Made by a program: the position numbers and the translations under genes. The notes under the pieces were generated by a model that worked only from the letters and a program-made list of their open reading frames with translations, had not been told where the DNA came from and ran no database searches. From the NCBI GenBank assembly GCA_037447335.1, contig JBBIGV010000045.1, forward strand, positions 1 to 28,154: a DNA stretch of 28,154 nt, in the 5' to 3' direction. Positions 4,912 to 12,797 of this stretch are shown here, piece after piece (the first letter of the stretch is position 1; the number at the start of each line of letters is the position of its first letter). The DNA is from JBBIGV01 sp037447335. GTDB lineage: Bacteria > Bacteroidota > Ignavibacteria > Ignavibacteriales > Ignavibacteriaceae.

Positions 4912-7113
4912 ATGAGTGATGAAAGCAAATGCCCCGTAACCGGAAGAACTTCTTTCGGAAGGGGTACTTCAAATAAAGACTGGTGGCCTAACCAACTCAA
5001 TCTTGGAATACTTCACCAGCACCATCCGGCTTCTAACCCTTTGGGTCCTAAATTTAACTATGCAAAAGAATTCAGCAAGATTGATTACAAAGCTCTGAAG
5101 AAAGATCTGGTTGCGTTGATGACAGACTCACAGGATTGGTGGCCTGCCGACTGGGGTCACTACGGCGGGCTGTTTATTCGAATGGCATGGCATAGTGCAG
5201 GTACTTACCGAACTGCTGATGGTCGTGCCGGCGCCGGTACAGGAAATCTGCGTTTTGCACCTGTAAATAGCTGGCCCGACAACGGTAATCTTGATAAAGC
5301 AAGAAGACTGCTCTGGCCTATCAAGCAGAAATATGGCAATAAAATTTCCTGGGCTGACCTTTTTATCTTAGCCGGGAACTGCGCAATGGAATCAATGGGC
5401 TTCAAGACATTCGGCTTCGGCGGCGGACGCGAAGATATTTATCAGCCCGAAGAAGATATTTACTGGGGCGCTGAAAAGGAATGGTTAGCTGCAAGTGATA
5501 AACCCCAGAGCCGTTACTCCGGTGACCGTGAACTGGAAAGCCCCCTGGCGGCTGTTCAGATGGGTCTGATTTACGTCAACCCTGAAGGTCCTGATGGAAA
5601 TCCCGATCCTCTTGCATCCGGTCGTGATGTTCGCGAAACATTTAAACGTATGGGTATGAATGATGAAGAGACTGTTGCACTGACTGCAGGCGGACACACA
5701 TTTGGAAAAATGCATGGCGCAGGTGATCCAAAGTTAGTTGGTCCTGAACCGGAAGCTGCACCTATAGAAGTGCAGGGTTTTGGATGGATAAATAAATTTG
5801 GAACTGGTAAAGGCGCTCATACAACAACCAGCGGTTTGGAAGGCGCATGGAAACCTAATCCAACTAAGTGGGATATGGGTTACTTTGATATTCTGTTTGG
5901 CTACGAGTGGGAGTTGGTTAAAAGTCCTGCCGGTGCATGGCAATGGCAGGCTAAAGACGTTAAGCCGGAACATATGATTCCCGATGCTCACGATCCTTCA
6001 AAGAAACATCCGCCAACGATGACAACAGCAGATTTATCTCTACGGTTCGATCCTATTTATGAACCAATCTCAAGAAGATTTCATAAAGATCCAAAGGCTT
6101 TTGCTGATGCATTTGCAAGAGCATGGTTTAAACTTACTCACCGCGATATGGGACCAAAATCCCGATACCTTGGACCGGAAGTTCCGAAAGAAGATTTGAT
6201 CTGGCAGGATCCGATACCGGCAGTAAAGCACAAACTTATAAACAAAAGGGAGATCGCTTCTCTTAAGAAGAAAATTCTGGATTCCGGATTATCTGTACAA
6301 GAGCTTGTTTACACCGCATGGTCTTCAGCATCAACTTTCCGTGGTTCCGATATGCGCGGCGGCGCGAATGGCGCCCGCATTCGTTTGGAACCGCAAAAGG
6401 ATTGGGAAGTGAACCAACCTGAACAACTTGCAAAGGTACTTAATACACTTGAAAAGGTTCGTAAGGCATTCAATAAGACTCTGAAAGATGGAAAGAAAGT
6501 TTCACTTGCAGATATGATTGTTCTTGGCGGATGTGCGGCAGTAGAAGCTGCAGCAAAAGCAGCCGGTTTCGATATCGAAGTTCCGTTCACTCCCGGACGT
6601 GCAGATGCCAGGCAAGAGCAAACCGATGTAGAATCATTCGAAGTTTTGGAACCTGAAGCAGATGGTTTCCGTAATTACCAGAAGACGAAATACACCGTTT
6701 CAGCAGAAGAAATGCTTGTTGATAAAGCGCAGTTGCTTAAGCTAAGTGCGCCCGAAATGACAGTGCTTGTGGGTGGTATGCGTGTGCTTGGCACTAACTA
6801 TAATGGTTCCAGGCACGGAGTATTTACAGATCAGGTTGGAAAACTGACAAACGACTTTTTTGTCAACCTCCTCGATATGGGAACCGTTTGGAAACCAATG
6901 TCTGATAAAGCAGATACTTATGAAGGTCGTGATCGCAAGACAGGAAAAGCTAAGTGGACAGCAACACGAGTGGACTTGATCTTCGGTTCAAACTCACAGT
7001 TGCGCGCACTTGCTGAAGTTTATGCACAGGACGATGCTAAAGAAAAATTTGTTAAGGATTTTGTTGCCGCGTGGAATAAAGTAATGAACCTTGACAGATT
7101 TGATTTGAAGTAA
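4912..7113 (+). CDS. katG: catalase-peroxidase KatG
   Basis: A 733-residue bifunctional haem catalase-peroxidase that removes hydrogen peroxide. The N-terminal active half has distal R90, W93 and H94 (IRMAWHSAG), Y221 (GLIYVNPEGP) and M247 (FKRMGMND), which would form the Met-Tyr-Trp adduct needed for catalase activity, and proximal haem ligand H262 (GGHTFGKMHGAG). The C-terminal half is the usual degenerate duplicate. Length is normal for the family. The ATG is preceded by AGGAGA. It is the second gene of the perR-katG unit and is probably induced by peroxide through the upstream operator. No signal peptide is present, so it should be cytoplasmic. Confidence 0.97.
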   Translation: MSDESKCPVTGRTSFGRGTSNKDWWPNQLNLGILHQHHPASNPLGPKFNYAKEFSKIDYKALKKDLVALMTDSQDWWPADWGHYGGLFIRMAWHSAGTYRTADGRAGAGTGNLRFAPVNSWPDNGNLDKARRLLWPIKQKYGNKISWADLFILAGNCAMESMGFKTFGFGGGREDIYQPEEDIYWGAEKEWLAASDKPQSRYSGDRELESPLAAVQMGLIYVNPEGPDGNPDPLASGRDVRETFKRMGMNDEETVALTAGGHTFGKMHGAGDPKLVGPEPEAAPIEVQGFGWINKFGTGKGAHTTTSGLEGAWKPNPTKWDMGYFDILFGYEWELVKSPAGAWQWQAKDVKPEHMIPDAHDPSKKHPPTMTTADLSLRFDPIYEPISRRFHKDPKAFADAFARAWFKLTHRDMGPKSRYLGPEVPKEDLIWQDPIPAVKHKLINKREIASLKKKILDSGLSVQELVYTAWSSASTFRGSDMRGGANGARIRLEPQKDWEVNQPEQLAKVLNTLEKVRKAFNKTLKDGKKVSLADMIVLGGCAAVEAAAKAAGFDIEVPFTPGRADARQEQTDVESFEVLEPEADGFRNYQKTKYTVSAEEMLVDKAQLLKLSAPEMTVLVGGMRVLGTNYNGSRHGVFTDQVGKLTNDFFVNLLDMGTVWKPMSDKADTYEGRDRKTGKAKWTATRVDLIFGSNSQLRALAEVYAQDDAKEKFVKDFVAAWNKVMNLDRFDLK

Positions 7114-7125
7114 ACAAAACGATTG

Positions 7126-7155
7126 TCATTCTGAGCGATTAGCGAAGAATCTCAG
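7126..7155. repeat. dispersed TCATTCTGAGC-type repeat
   Basis: The sequence starting TGTCATTCTGAGC and ending GCGAAGAATCTCA is a common intergenic repeat type in many bacterial genomes, usually as short imperfect palindromes. Only one copy is visible here. Confidence 0.4.
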
Positions 7156-7168
7156 ACTATAAACCTTG

Positions 7169-7193
7169 AAAGGGCATCACCACGATGCCCTTT
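7169..7193 (+). terminator. terminator-like hairpin after katG
   Basis: A perfect 10-bp stem (AAAGGGCATC / GATGCCCTTT) with a 5-nt loop, 56 bp beyond the katG stop. The following bases are only moderately T-rich, so termination may be partial. Confidence 0.6.
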
Positions 7194-7369
7194 GTGGCTT
7201 TAAATTTGGCATGTTTCCTGATATTAGTTTTTTCAGAATGAAATTGTTTCAGTAAATTCCAGACACATCATAAATCAGTATTAAAAAAATGACTGCATTA
7301 ATTCTATCAGAATAGAATATTGAAGAAGTCACAGACGTCCTCTGCGAAGCTTTCTACAATTACCCGGTA

Positions 7370-7897
7370 ATGAAATATGTTCTCGGAGAAAAAGAGGATT
7401 ACGATATTCGGCTCCGTAAAACTGTTGAATTTTTTGTTTCAACAAGAGCTTTGAGAAACGAGCCGATGTTTGGGATTTATAATTCTGGAAATAAAATTGT
7501 TGCGTCGGCGATTGTAACATTGCCGGGCGATATAACTCATCCAACAGAATTGATAGAGCAAAGTAATAAACTATGGTCAGAGCTTGGCTCAGCAGAAAAA
7601 GCGCGTTATAAGAAATATGGAAATGCTGCTTCCGGCTTGCTGCCAAAAGAACCGCATCACCATTTAAATATGATCGGAGTCAGGAATGATTATCAGGGAA
7701 AGGGTTTAGCCCGCCTGCTAGTAAATGTGGTTGAAGAATTAGTTTACTCTCATCCATTCAGTACAGGTGTAAGTCTCAACACTAAATCAGAATCAAATAT
7801 AAATTTCTATCTTCATCTTGGATATGAGTTAGTTGGTCACACTAAATTAGATGAAGGGATAGAAACCTGGGGATTTTTTAAATCGAATAAAAAGTAA
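7370..7897 (+). CDS. GNAT-family acetyltransferase, 5' end interrupted
   Basis: A 175-residue reading frame of the GNAT acyl-CoA N-acyltransferase fold. Residues about 97-125 hold the acetyl-CoA site: HLNMIGVRNDYQGKGLARLL, with the Q-G-K-G-L-A loop, followed by NFYLHLGYE near the end. The substrate is unknown. The ATG at 7370 is probably not the ancestral start. In the same frame an ATG at 7289 gives MTALILSE, then a TAG at 7313-7315, then NIEEVTDVLCEAFYNYPV, which reads like the normal N-terminus of such proteins. The present ORF therefore lacks about 28 residues, including the first helix. It may be a young pseudogene or a truncated but expressed protein. It converges on a minus-strand frame and overlaps its 3' end by 61 bp. 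Confidence 0.7.
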   Translation: MKYVLGEKEDYDIRLRKTVEFFVSTRALRNEPMFGIYNSGNKIVASAIVTLPGDITHPTELIEQSNKLWSELGSAEKARYKKYGNAASGLLPKEPHHHLNMIGVRNDYQGKGLARLLVNVVEELVYSHPFSTGVSLNTKSESNINFYLHLGYELVGHTKLDEGIETWGFFKSNKK

Positions 7898-8076
7898 GTT
7901 TTCAAGCCGGCTGATAATTTATAGTTAAACTTTTTATCCCAGCAGGAGTAATGCAGATAATCTGCAAGGGTCATGGCTTCAGGCAGACTGCTGCTGATTT
8001 CCTTTGCTAGCAGATTGCAGATTATTCTGTCTTCGGTTGATTGAGATTTATTGTATTTCAGAATTTCCTTGTTCAT
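7837..8076 (-). pseudogene. truncated DUF1801-like protein
   Basis: A 79-residue frame whose first 34 residues (MNKEILKYNKSQ, then ICNLLAKEI, then SLPEA) resemble the N-terminus of DUF1801 (YdhG-like) proteins. After about position 7974 the family sequence stops, and an unrelated tail runs on into the 3' end of the GNAT gene on the other strand. The expected core with its HPVWF-type motif is missing. The ATG follows the DUF2200 stop codon with no gap, so the two were probably co-translated. I read it as a deletion remnant; the family call rests only on the N-terminal match. Confidence 0.45.
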
Positions 8077-8439
8077 TTACTTTCTTAAAATCTTTTCCAT
8101 CTTACGACCTTTAGCCAGTTCGTCCACCAGTTTGTCCAGATACCTTGCTTGTTTTGTTAAAGGAGTTTCAATTTCTTCTATCCGATAGCCGCAAATTACA
8201 CCTGTAATAAGTTGAGCGTTAGGGTTAAGTTTGGCTTTCTTAAAAAATTGTTCAAAAGTCACTTTCTCGTCTATCAGATTTTTGAGCTTTTTATCATTAT
8301 AACCGGTGAGCCATTCGATTACCTGGAGCAGTTCCTTTTTCGTTCTGCCTTTTTTTTCAACTTTTGTTACGTAATGCGGATATACTGAAGCAAAGATCAT
8401 TTTTGCAATTCGTTCATCGTATTCGGGTGTTGTTTTCAT
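8077..8439 (-). CDS. DUF2200 family protein
   Basis: A 120-residue protein matching DUF2200 along its full length: MKTTPEYDERIAKM, then VYPHYVTKVEKKGRTKKEL, then VIEWLTGYN, then NPNAQLITGVICGYR, then YLDKLVDELAKGRKMEKIL. This is a small, conserved, cytoplasmic family of unknown function. It is followed directly by the DUF1801-like remnant; in related genomes such small DUF genes often lie beside YdhG/DUF1801 genes. No signal peptide or membrane segment is present. Confidence 0.88.
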   Translation of the reverse strand: MKTTPEYDERIAKMIFASVYPHYVTKVEKKGRTKKELLQVIEWLTGYNDKKLKNLIDEKVTFEQFFKKAKLNPNAQLITGVICGYRIEEIETPLTKQARYLDKLVDELAKGRKMEKILRK

Positions 8440-8513
8440 AACTTTTAATCCTTCTAGTGTCTAATGATCCGTTAAATTATTTCCTGATTTCTTTTAGTTA
8501 TTCTTACAATTAT

Positions 8514-9050
8514 TCAATTTAAATTCAATTGCCATGAAACACCAAACTGATCTATAACCCATCCGAATTTTTGACTGAATCCATAATTGTTCAGCGTCAT
8601 TGCTGCTGTGCCATTTTCAGAAAGTTTAGAAAAGAGCCTTTCAATTTCTTCTTCGTTTTTGCATTCAACATAAATTGAAACAGCAGGTGAGAAATCCCAA
8701 TTGTGAACAGGAGGACTGTCACTGCAAATAAATCTCATTCCGTTCAACTCAAATTTAGCGATCATAATAGCTCCTTCTTTTCCTGGTCCGCCTTCTCCCC
8801 AGCGTTGGACGTCAATAATTCTGGAATTGTCAAACAAGTCCACGTAAAAGTTCATTGCTTGTTCAGCATCGTTTTTTTGAAACGTAAGAGATATTGCTAA
8901 CTGTTGATTCATATCAGACCTATTTTTGATTTCTATAAATTGTTGTTTGTCGGTTATTAAATCTGTGCGACTTATTATTTCATTTGATTGTCCGTAAGCC
9001 GATAAAGCAAACGAAATGATCATAACTAATAGTTTAATTTTCTGTTTCAA
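8514..9050 (-). CDS. VOC/PhnB-like protein with signal peptide
   Basis: A 178-residue protein. Residues 47-178 form a complete VOC-fold domain of the PhnB-like type (ISLTFQKNDAEQAMNFYVDLF, with FICSDSP, FSPAVSIYVEC and FGWVIDQFGVSWQLN). Such domains usually start at a methionine equal to M47. Here a Sec-type signal peptide precedes it (KQKIKLLVMIISFALSAYGQ, likely cut after residue 20 or 21), followed by a short linker. The protein would then act outside the cytoplasm, unusual for this family. The first ATG overlaps the upstream DUF4199 gene by 17 bp, arguing for coupled translation from that start. No ligand can be named. Confidence 0.8.
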   Translation of the reverse strand: MKQKIKLLVMIISFALSAYGQSNEIISRTDLITDKQQFIEIKNRSDMNQQLAISLTFQKNDAEQAMNFYVDLFDNSRIIDVQRWGEGGPGKEGAIMIAKFELNGMRFICSDSPPVHNWDFSPAVSIYVECKNEEEIERLFSKLSENGTAAMTLNNYGFSQKFGWVIDQFGVSWQLNLN

Positions 9051-9555
9051 TGATTTTCCTTTTCTTTTTTAAAATGAATGCACTTATAAGTGAAACTACC
9101 AATCCTATCGGAAATACTTCCGCATAAGTAAATATGATGGCAAAAAACGGATTTTTATACATTTCCTTAAAACTCTCCATCTGCTCGGTTTTGGCGGCTA
9201 ATTCATCTGCCGGTGTATAATGCAGAACATTCTCAATAAATTTATCTATAAAATCCGGAAGAAACAGATAATAATATAATAACCCGACAACAACATAAAT
9301 TGTAGAGGCTAACAGTGTGATTAAAAGTCCTGTATTAAATGCTTTCCCGAATGAAATAAATCCATCGAGTTGTTTATTGCGGTAATTTCTGACACCGAAG
9401 AAAAGAAGCGAATGAACAATAACAAGAGCAATGTAGCCAAGGAAATCGTGAGTTTCCATGGTGGGATTATTATAAAGAAGGTTCATCATAATAATTACGT
9501 TTATGCACAGGAATGCCCCAAGGACCGAACCGAAAATCAATATATTTTTTTTCAT
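9034..9555 (-). CDS. DUF4199 membrane protein
   Basis: A 173-residue integral membrane protein with four predicted transmembrane segments (about residues 5-27, 40-55, 72-98 and 136-162) and a loop rich in charged residues between the third and fourth. The pattern, including a last segment followed by KKKRK, fits DUF4199, a Bacteroidota family of unknown function. In related genomes it often sits beside a membrane-bound LuxR-type regulator, as here (9673-10152). It overlaps the VOC gene by 17 bp, so the two form a unit. Confidence 0.82.
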   Translation of the reverse strand: MKKNILIFGSVLGAFLCINVIIMMNLLYNNPTMETHDFLGYIALVIVHSLLFFGVRNYRNKQLDGFISFGKAFNTGLLITLLASTIYVVVGLLYYYLFLPDFIDKFIENVLHYTPADELAAKTEQMESFKEMYKNPFFAIIFTYAEVFPIGLVVSLISAFILKKKRKIIETEN

Positions 9556-9622
9556 TATCCGCTATACGCTTTTTGTTAATAAAAAATTTCTGCAAAAATA
9601 AGATCAATAAATAGAAATCACA

Positions 9623-9667
9623 TCATACTTTAGTACCAATGATCTTCTATTTCATACCAAAGTATGA
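9623..9667. promoter_or_regulatory. inverted repeat, candidate LuxR-type operator
   Basis: TCATACTTT (9623-9631) and AAAGTATGA (9659-9667) are perfect inverted repeats; extended to 16-nt arms, 13 positions pair. The first arm also contains the smaller dyad TACTTTAGTA. It lies after the LuxR gene stop and about 70 bp upstream of the DUF4199 start, where an operator for the DUF4199-VOC unit would be. A weak terminator for the LuxR gene is the alternative. Confidence 0.4.
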
Positions 9668-9672
9668 GATAA

Positions 9673-10152
9673 TCACTCAACAATTCTCAGGCGCTTGGCT
9701 TTTTCTATTGCTTGTGTCCTGCTTTTAACATTCATTTTTGAAAACAGATTGGAGACGTGAGTTTTGACAGTGCTTAAAGAGAGATATAAATTTTCAGCGA
9801 TGTCAGAATTGCTGTAACCTTTTGTAAGAAGCTGTAATACTTCATATTCACGATTAGTCAGATTCAGATTCTTAAGTTCTTTCTCGTTTATTGTAAAATC
9901 ATCAGGCAGCGGTACGATTACTTCTTTTTCTACAACAACCTTCTGCACTTTTGGTTTTACAAGTTGAGTTGCCAGCCATATACCAAATATGGTAAAAAAC
10001 ACAGCGATAAGACCGATGTAAATCTCGAGAGAATGATCGACGATCAAGAATTTCCACTGGAGCCATTTCAAGACTAATATTAAAACGGCTATTGAAATCC
10101 CATACAGGAATATGTGATATGTTTTGAAAAGAAAGTTTTTTAAAGAAGTCAT
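9673..10152 (-). CDS. membrane-anchored LuxR-type transcription regulator
   Basis: A 159-residue protein with two N-terminal transmembrane helices (about 13-30 and 43-62), a short linker (VQKVVVEKEVIVPLP) and a C-terminal LuxR/NarL-type helix-turn-helix at residues about 95-155 (LTNREYEVLQLLTKGYSNSD, then LSLSTVKTHVSNLFSKM). There is no receiver domain, so the signal is probably perceived through the membrane part or a partner. It stands 117 bp upstream of the DUF4199 gene in the same direction; that gap contains an inverted repeat that could be its target. The DUF4199 protein is a plausible partner. Confidence 0.9.
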   Translation of the reverse strand: MTSLKNFLFKTYHIFLYGISIAVLILVLKWLQWKFLIVDHSLEIYIGLIAVFFTIFGIWLATQLVKPKVQKVVVEKEVIVPLPDDFTINEKELKNLNLTNREYEVLQLLTKGYSNSDIAENLYLSLSTVKTHVSNLFSKMNVKSRTQAIEKAKRLRIVE

Positions 10153-10279
10153 TCTGATATTAGCTGTATTATTTGCTTTGCTGCCTGTCAGCGATTTTAC
10201 AAGTTTCTACCTGCTATTTGCTGCAATAATACAAAAAAGAGATGAGTAATGAAATCAATCACGCTGATTTTAAGAGGTT

Positions 10280-11754
10280 TTAAAACTTTGTCATATTCCC
10301 CGCCATTCCATCAAACACAAAAAAGTGAAATGGCAAAACAGAATACCAGTATAATCTTCCAAGTAATCCTTTTGGGACGAAATGTTGCGGTTTGCCGTAA
10401 AAAATATTTTCCACTCTTTACGATAACTTTAAACTCTAGCCACGCTTCGCCGGGTAGTTTCATTTCTGCATAGAGAAGTAAACGTTTGTTTGATTTATCA
10501 GCGGCAATAACGCGCCAGAAATCAAGTGTATCTCCCGTATTGATTGTATTTGCATTTGCATTTGTTCTTCCTCTTCTAAGTCCAACACCACCAAAAAGTT
10601 TATCTAAAAAATCCGCGCAGGTTCCAGAGCCTATCACCGTAATACCATCCGCGCTCACCACCGATTGACCAGATGTTATTCATCACCTGCTCTACACTTG
10701 TTGTAATTTCTTTTTCTCTTTTATCAATAAAGCATCCATCTGTTGGAACATTTATATGTTCAAGCAATGAATTATCTGCATAACTTGATACAAGAGAATC
10801 TTTCCAGCTCGATACAACATTGTTCTGTTCAATTTTCTGGAACGCAAGCCGCACAGCTTCTTTGTATGATATTGGTTTTGTGCCAAGCATTTTTTCCAGT
10901 TTATTATCTTTTACGACGACTTTAACTTTCATACTGTTAACAAGATTTATTGCAAGCATATATGATGTAGATGTAACGAAGTAAAGCCAGTATGAAGAAA
11001 GTCGCGGCGTCATAACGGGCACAGTAAAAATAAATCGTTTCAAACCCCGCACTTAAGCAAACTGAAGAAGCATTTCTTTATAAGATAAAATATCCGGTCC
11101 GCCAACATTGTAAGATTTATTAAATGTTTCAGGTTTAAGTAATACTCCGGTCAGATATTCAAGGATGTTCCTGATTGCAATCGGCTGATGTTTTATATTA
11201 AGCCATTGTGGTGCAATCATTATCGGAAGATTCTCAACCAAATCACGAATGATTTCGAATGATGCACTTCCGGAGCCGACTATTATTCCTGCTTTAACAG
11301 ATGTTAATGGAATTCCGCTTGATGAAAGAATTTCTTCAACTCACTTTCTTAATGCAAGATGCTTTGAGAGTTTTTCTTCGTTAGTAATTCCGCCGAGATA
11401 AATAATTTGTTTAATGGAAGTTTGCTTAACAAGTTTTATAAAATTATTTGCTGAAGATTTTTCTAATGAAGCAAAGTCTTTTACATTAGAACTCATTTAG
11501 TGGATGAGATAATAAGCGGCATCAATATCTTTAATATTATTTAAATCTGCCTTAGCCGCAGACAGGCTTGAACTCTGAATTTCTTTCAGGAAATCAACTT
11601 CAAATAAAGAAATATTTGGATGCTTATAAATTCCATCTGTGGGGAATCTGTTTTTGCCTCGCACACAGCAAGCAGCTTCGTGTCCCTGATCAATCAAAAC
11701 GGGAAGAAGTCTTTTGCCGATATATCCGGTAGCGCCGGTTAAGAGTATTTTCAT
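10280..11754 (-). pseudogene. SDR/NAD(P)-binding protein with DUF2867-type C-terminus, decayed
   Basis: Remains of one gene of about 490 codons encoding an atypical SDR, YbjT-like. The N-terminal Rossmann motif is intact (LLTGATGYIGKRLLP), and the C-terminal half is the ligand-binding DUF2867-like region (GGERGWYYGDRLWNLRG, then DFWRVIAAD, then LLYAEMKLPGEAWLEF). Five lesions break it. There are three in-frame stops: TAA at 11497-11499, TGA at 11341-11343 where a Trp is expected, and TAA at 11053-11055 where a Lys is expected. There are two single-base insertions in homopolymers, one in the run at 10606-10611 and one in the run at 10370-10373. The frame resumes after each lesion and ends at 10280. 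The open fragments 11754-11497, 11241-11053, 11052-10600 and 10661-10311 could be miscalled as separate genes. Confidence 0.9.
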
Positions 11755-11828
11755 AAGTTTTAATTAATTGAATGAAATATAGATATCAGATCAGGTTAAA
11801 TCCATATTGTGTATTAACAAATAAATAA

Positions 11829-11852
11829 AAAGCCATCGCAATTGATGGCTTT
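11829..11852 (-). terminator. intrinsic terminator, second after RRM gene
   Basis: A 9-bp stem (AAAGCCATC / GATGGCTTT) with a 6-nt loop. On the minus strand it is followed by TTTTTATTTATT. It may back up the terminator at 11926-11946. Confidence 0.75.
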
Positions 11853-11925
11853 ATATTAAAGATGTGATTTAAATCCGGTTATTTTCCATAACCCTGCGTC
11901 TTAATCATTCCCGGGCTAAAATAAA

Positions 11926-11946
11926 AAAGGCGCCCGAAGCGCCTTT
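11926..11946 (-). terminator. intrinsic terminator of RRM gene
   Basis: An 8-bp stem AAAGGCGC / GCGCCTTT with a 5-nt loop, TTCGG on the minus strand, followed by TTTTTTATTTT. It lies 24 bp beyond the RRM gene stop. Confidence 0.85.
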
Positions 11947-11969
11947 ACAATGCCGTTTCCCAATTTCTT

Positions 11970-12221
11970 TTACGATTTCGGTTTAGCTTCACTGACGATG
12001 ATGTTACGTCCCTGTAACTCAGTGCCGTTCAAAGCCTGAATAGCATTATTAGCCGCAGATTCATCTTCCATTTCAACGAATCCAAAGCCTCTTGAGCGAC
12101 CGGTCTGCCGATCAGTAATTACCTTTGCAGAAACGACGGTTCCATGTGCTTCAAAAGCCTCTTTTAATGTATCGTCGTTTACTACCCAAGGTAAAGAGCC
12201 CACAAACAATTTAGTACTCAC
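11970..12221 (-). CDS. small RRM-domain RNA-binding protein
   Basis: A single RNA-recognition-motif protein of about 83 residues. RNP2 (KLFVGSL) is near the N-terminus and RNP1 (RGFGFVEM) is at about residues 44-51, both with their aromatic residues, so single-stranded RNA binding is expected. I prefer the GTG at 12221: AGAGG lies 7 nt before it, whereas the in-frame ATG at 12227 has only one base between itself and AGAGG. Small RRM proteins of this type occur in Bacteroidota, Chlorobi and cyanobacteria and are often cold- or stress-responsive. The 5' leader contains a small hairpin (12258-12275). Two terminators follow the gene. Confidence 0.9.
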   Translation of the reverse strand: MSTKLFVGSLPWVVNDDTLKEAFEAHGTVVSAKVITDRQTGRSRGFGFVEMEDESAANNAIQALNGTELQGRNIIVSEAKPKS

Positions 12222-12257
12222 GAACATACCTCTAACAATAAATGAATAAATTACCTT

Positions 12258-12275
12258 GGTTTTCCTGCGAAAACC
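12258..12275 (-). promoter_or_regulatory. leader hairpin of RRM gene
   Basis: GGTTTTC and GAAAACC form a perfect 7-bp stem with a 4-nt loop, about 37 nt upstream of the RRM start. A conserved leader motif (Chlorobi-RRM RNA) is known upstream of RRM genes in Chlorobi, so a cis-regulatory role is plausible. I cannot confirm that this hairpin belongs to that family. Confidence 0.35.
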
Positions 12276-12324
12276 GGGCAGAAAGATAAAAACATTATAA
12301 ATTAAAACAAAACAAATATCATTT

Positions 12325-12648
12325 GTTAGTATCAGTGCTGTTCAAAATATTTTTTAAATATCCAATTAAATTTGAAAGACACTTAAATTTCCGATGAATT
12401 TTATGCAGTTTAAAATGGATCCTTATTTCGTCCCTAACGGGATTTGATCCACTAGGTAAAGTAGGGGCGTTCAATTGAACGCCCCTACTGACGGGACAAA
12501 TAACCATTAAATTTTAATATTAAGACAATAAAGAGTCCCGACTACTGTCGGGACTGAATATTTATAGTTAAATTCGACAGACAGAGAATTCGGAGTCCCG
12601 TAGGGACGAAATAAAAAAAATTGTTTTGGACAGATATGGTTAGTATCA
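12325..12648. repeat. hairpin-rich repeat cluster between direct repeats
   Basis: This gene-free stretch holds nested palindromes: a perfect 28-bp palindrome at 12461-12488 (core GGGGCGTTCAATTGAACGCC); flanking arms ATTTCGTCCC (12425-12434) and GGGACAAAT (12493-12501); a second perfect stem AGTCCCGAC / GTCGGGACT (12534-12542 / 12547-12555); and TCCCGTAGGGACGAAAT near 12596-12612. GTTAGTATCA occurs on both sides, at 12325-12334 and 12639-12648. It resembles a small non-coding mobile or REP-like element that may have inserted. A 62-residue minus-strand frame here is not credible as a gene. Confidence 0.6.
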
Positions 12649-12757
12649 AACAATTTGCATCGGGGTAATTACTCTATCCACTCATAGATAAAGCCCTCTC
12701 ATTTTAAGCGATTATTTTCGGTATCCCTGTAATACAACTTTTTATCTTAAAAATCTT

Positions 12758-12765
12758 TAGTTTTG
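12758..12765 (+). promoter_or_regulatory. candidate -7 promoter box of hslVU
   Basis: TAGTTTTG fits the Bacteroidota -7 consensus TAnnTTTG and lies 33 bp before the hslV start. I see no clear -33 TTTG partner, so this is tentative. Confidence 0.3.
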
Positions 12766-12797
12766 TCCTTCCGAACCAAATTTTTTCTGGAGAATGA

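Noticed and set aside
4527..5000. Minus-strand frame of 157 codons across perR and the start of katG
   Set aside because: It is the antisense shadow of two well-identified genes and has a low-complexity hydrophobic composition.
10249..10473. Plus-strand frame of 74 codons
   Set aside because: Antisense to the readable C-terminal part of the SDR-DUF2867 pseudogene.
12319..12507. 62-codon minus-strand frame
   Set aside because: Lies inside the palindrome cluster; its sequence follows from the repeats.
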